Assembly: GCF_008122265.1 (NCBI RefSeq)
Contig: NZ_CP043042.1
Coordinates: forward strand, 4,154,001-4,218,000
From: Marinobacter fonticola
GTDB lineage: Bacteria > Pseudomonadota > Gammaproteobacteria > Pseudomonadales > Oleiphilaceae
Reading direction: 5' to 3'
DNA length: 64,000 nt
The notes beneath the pieces are model-generated. The model had not been told where the DNA came from, made no database searches, and was given only the letters and a program-made list of their open reading frames with translations. This document shows positions 63,814 to 64,000 of the stretch, one piece after another (position 1 is the first letter of the stretch; each line of letters starts with the position of its first letter). Both the position numbers and the translations under genes were made by a program.

Positions 63814-63858
63814 AACAGGTAGTGCCAACAGGAACAGGTCGTGCCAACAGGTAGCGCC
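63814..63858. repeat. 13-bp repeat array upstream of the CopD-like gene
   Basis: AACAGGTAGTGCC (63814-63826), a partial AACAGG, then AACAGGTCGTGCC (63833-63845) and AACAGGTAGCGCC (63846-63858). It lies 39-83 bp before the CopD-like start. Confidence 0.85.
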
Positions 63859-63910
63859 CGATCTCCCGCAATGGGCTTTAGTGTAGCCAGAGAACGACAA
63901 GGCCATGGCG

Positions 63911-63933
63911 AAAAAAAGCCGCCCGGAGGCGGC
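63911..63933 (-). terminator. Intrinsic terminator of the partial gene at the window end
   Basis: On the minus strand GCCGCC and GGCGGC form a 6-bp stem with a TCCG loop, followed by seven T residues; it lies 24 bp after the TAA of the partial gene. Confidence 0.85.
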
Positions 63934-63956
63934 GAAGGGGTTATGGGACGAGCGCC

Positions 63957-64000
63957 TTACACATGGGTTTCGATAAAGCCGTTGAGCTCACGGGCGCCAA
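63957..64000 (-). CDS. 3' end of an unidentified gene (cut by window)
   Basis: Only the last 14 codons are in view, reading GARELNGFIETHV then TAA (63957-63959). The tail resembles the C-terminal helix of thioredoxin-fold proteins but is too short to identify. The well-placed terminator supports a genuine gene end. Confidence 0.6.
   Translation of the reverse strand, partial: GARELNGFIETHV

Overview
The window is ordinary chromosome of a GC-rich gammaproteobacterium. Gene content and local gene order (rubA-rubB near ubiC-ubiA-phoBR, algC-dut-coaBC-radC-rpmBG, dsbA-cytochrome c4-engB, coaD-ferredoxin-ggt, ppk1-hemB) recall Pseudomonas. Taken with a coniferyl-type aldehyde dehydrogenase, a PanP-type aspartate decarboxylase and several cyclic-di-GMP proteins, they fit a marine relative such as the Marinobacter group best. 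That placement is inferred from remembered neighbourhoods, not from a search. No rRNA, tRNA, CRISPR array, prophage or transposase gene was found.

Layout. 1-2.4 kb: end of speD, an azoreductase and a pirin. 2.5-8.5 kb: phosphoribulokinase-like prkB, a very large PilZ-DUF1631-GGDEF-EAL protein and a zinc-metallopeptidase lipoprotein. 8.5-19 kb: arginine synthesis (argA, argE, argB) interleaved with a membrane protein and a PilZ protein, then membrane-anchored algC, dut and coaBC. 19-24 kb: radC, rpmB-rpmG, a phosphatase-fold protein, dsbA, cytochrome c4 and engB. 24-30 kb: a TetR gene divergent from an aldehyde dehydrogenase, then coaD, ferredoxin and ggt. 30-37.8 kb: hemB-ppk1-btuF-like-DUF945 on the minus strand, a TVP38-flavoprotein disulfide reductase fusion and a small SutA-like protein. 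38-46 kb: TetR-AidB-like pair, DUF503, panP, DUF962, a PiT phosphate transporter and a flavodoxin. 46-54 kb: a 7TMR-DISM/EAL phosphodiesterase, tesB, rubredoxin system, hpt, ubiC and ubiA. 54-60.5 kb: phoB-phoR behind a well-formed Pho box, a response regulator, a lytic transglycosylase, nudE and a membrane hydrolase with a disrupted 3' end. 60.7-64 kb: pseudouridine synthase, a half-length asparaginase, pbpG, a CopD-like membrane protein and the 3' tip of another gene.

Themes. Phosphate is handled by PhoBR, polyphosphate kinase and a PiT transporter. Cyclic-di-GMP signalling is represented by one intact EAL enzyme, one very large protein with degraded GGDEF and EAL motifs, a PilZ protein and possibly a REC-PilZ-like regulator. 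Redox functions include DsbA, cytochrome c4, rubredoxin and its reductase, a ferredoxin and the azoreductase.

The most unusual material is non-coding. Three copies of a palindromic, TA-flanked element (about 150-175 bp; A, B and C below) sit between genes, and where one faces a gene's 3' end the TA plus the first element base forms the stop codon. A separate REP doublet (REPIN) lies near 43.4 kb. Short tandem duplications (9-21 bp units) repeatedly cover stop codons. I found no convincing new multi-gene defence, biosynthetic or secretion system; the repeat families are the best candidates for something undescribed.
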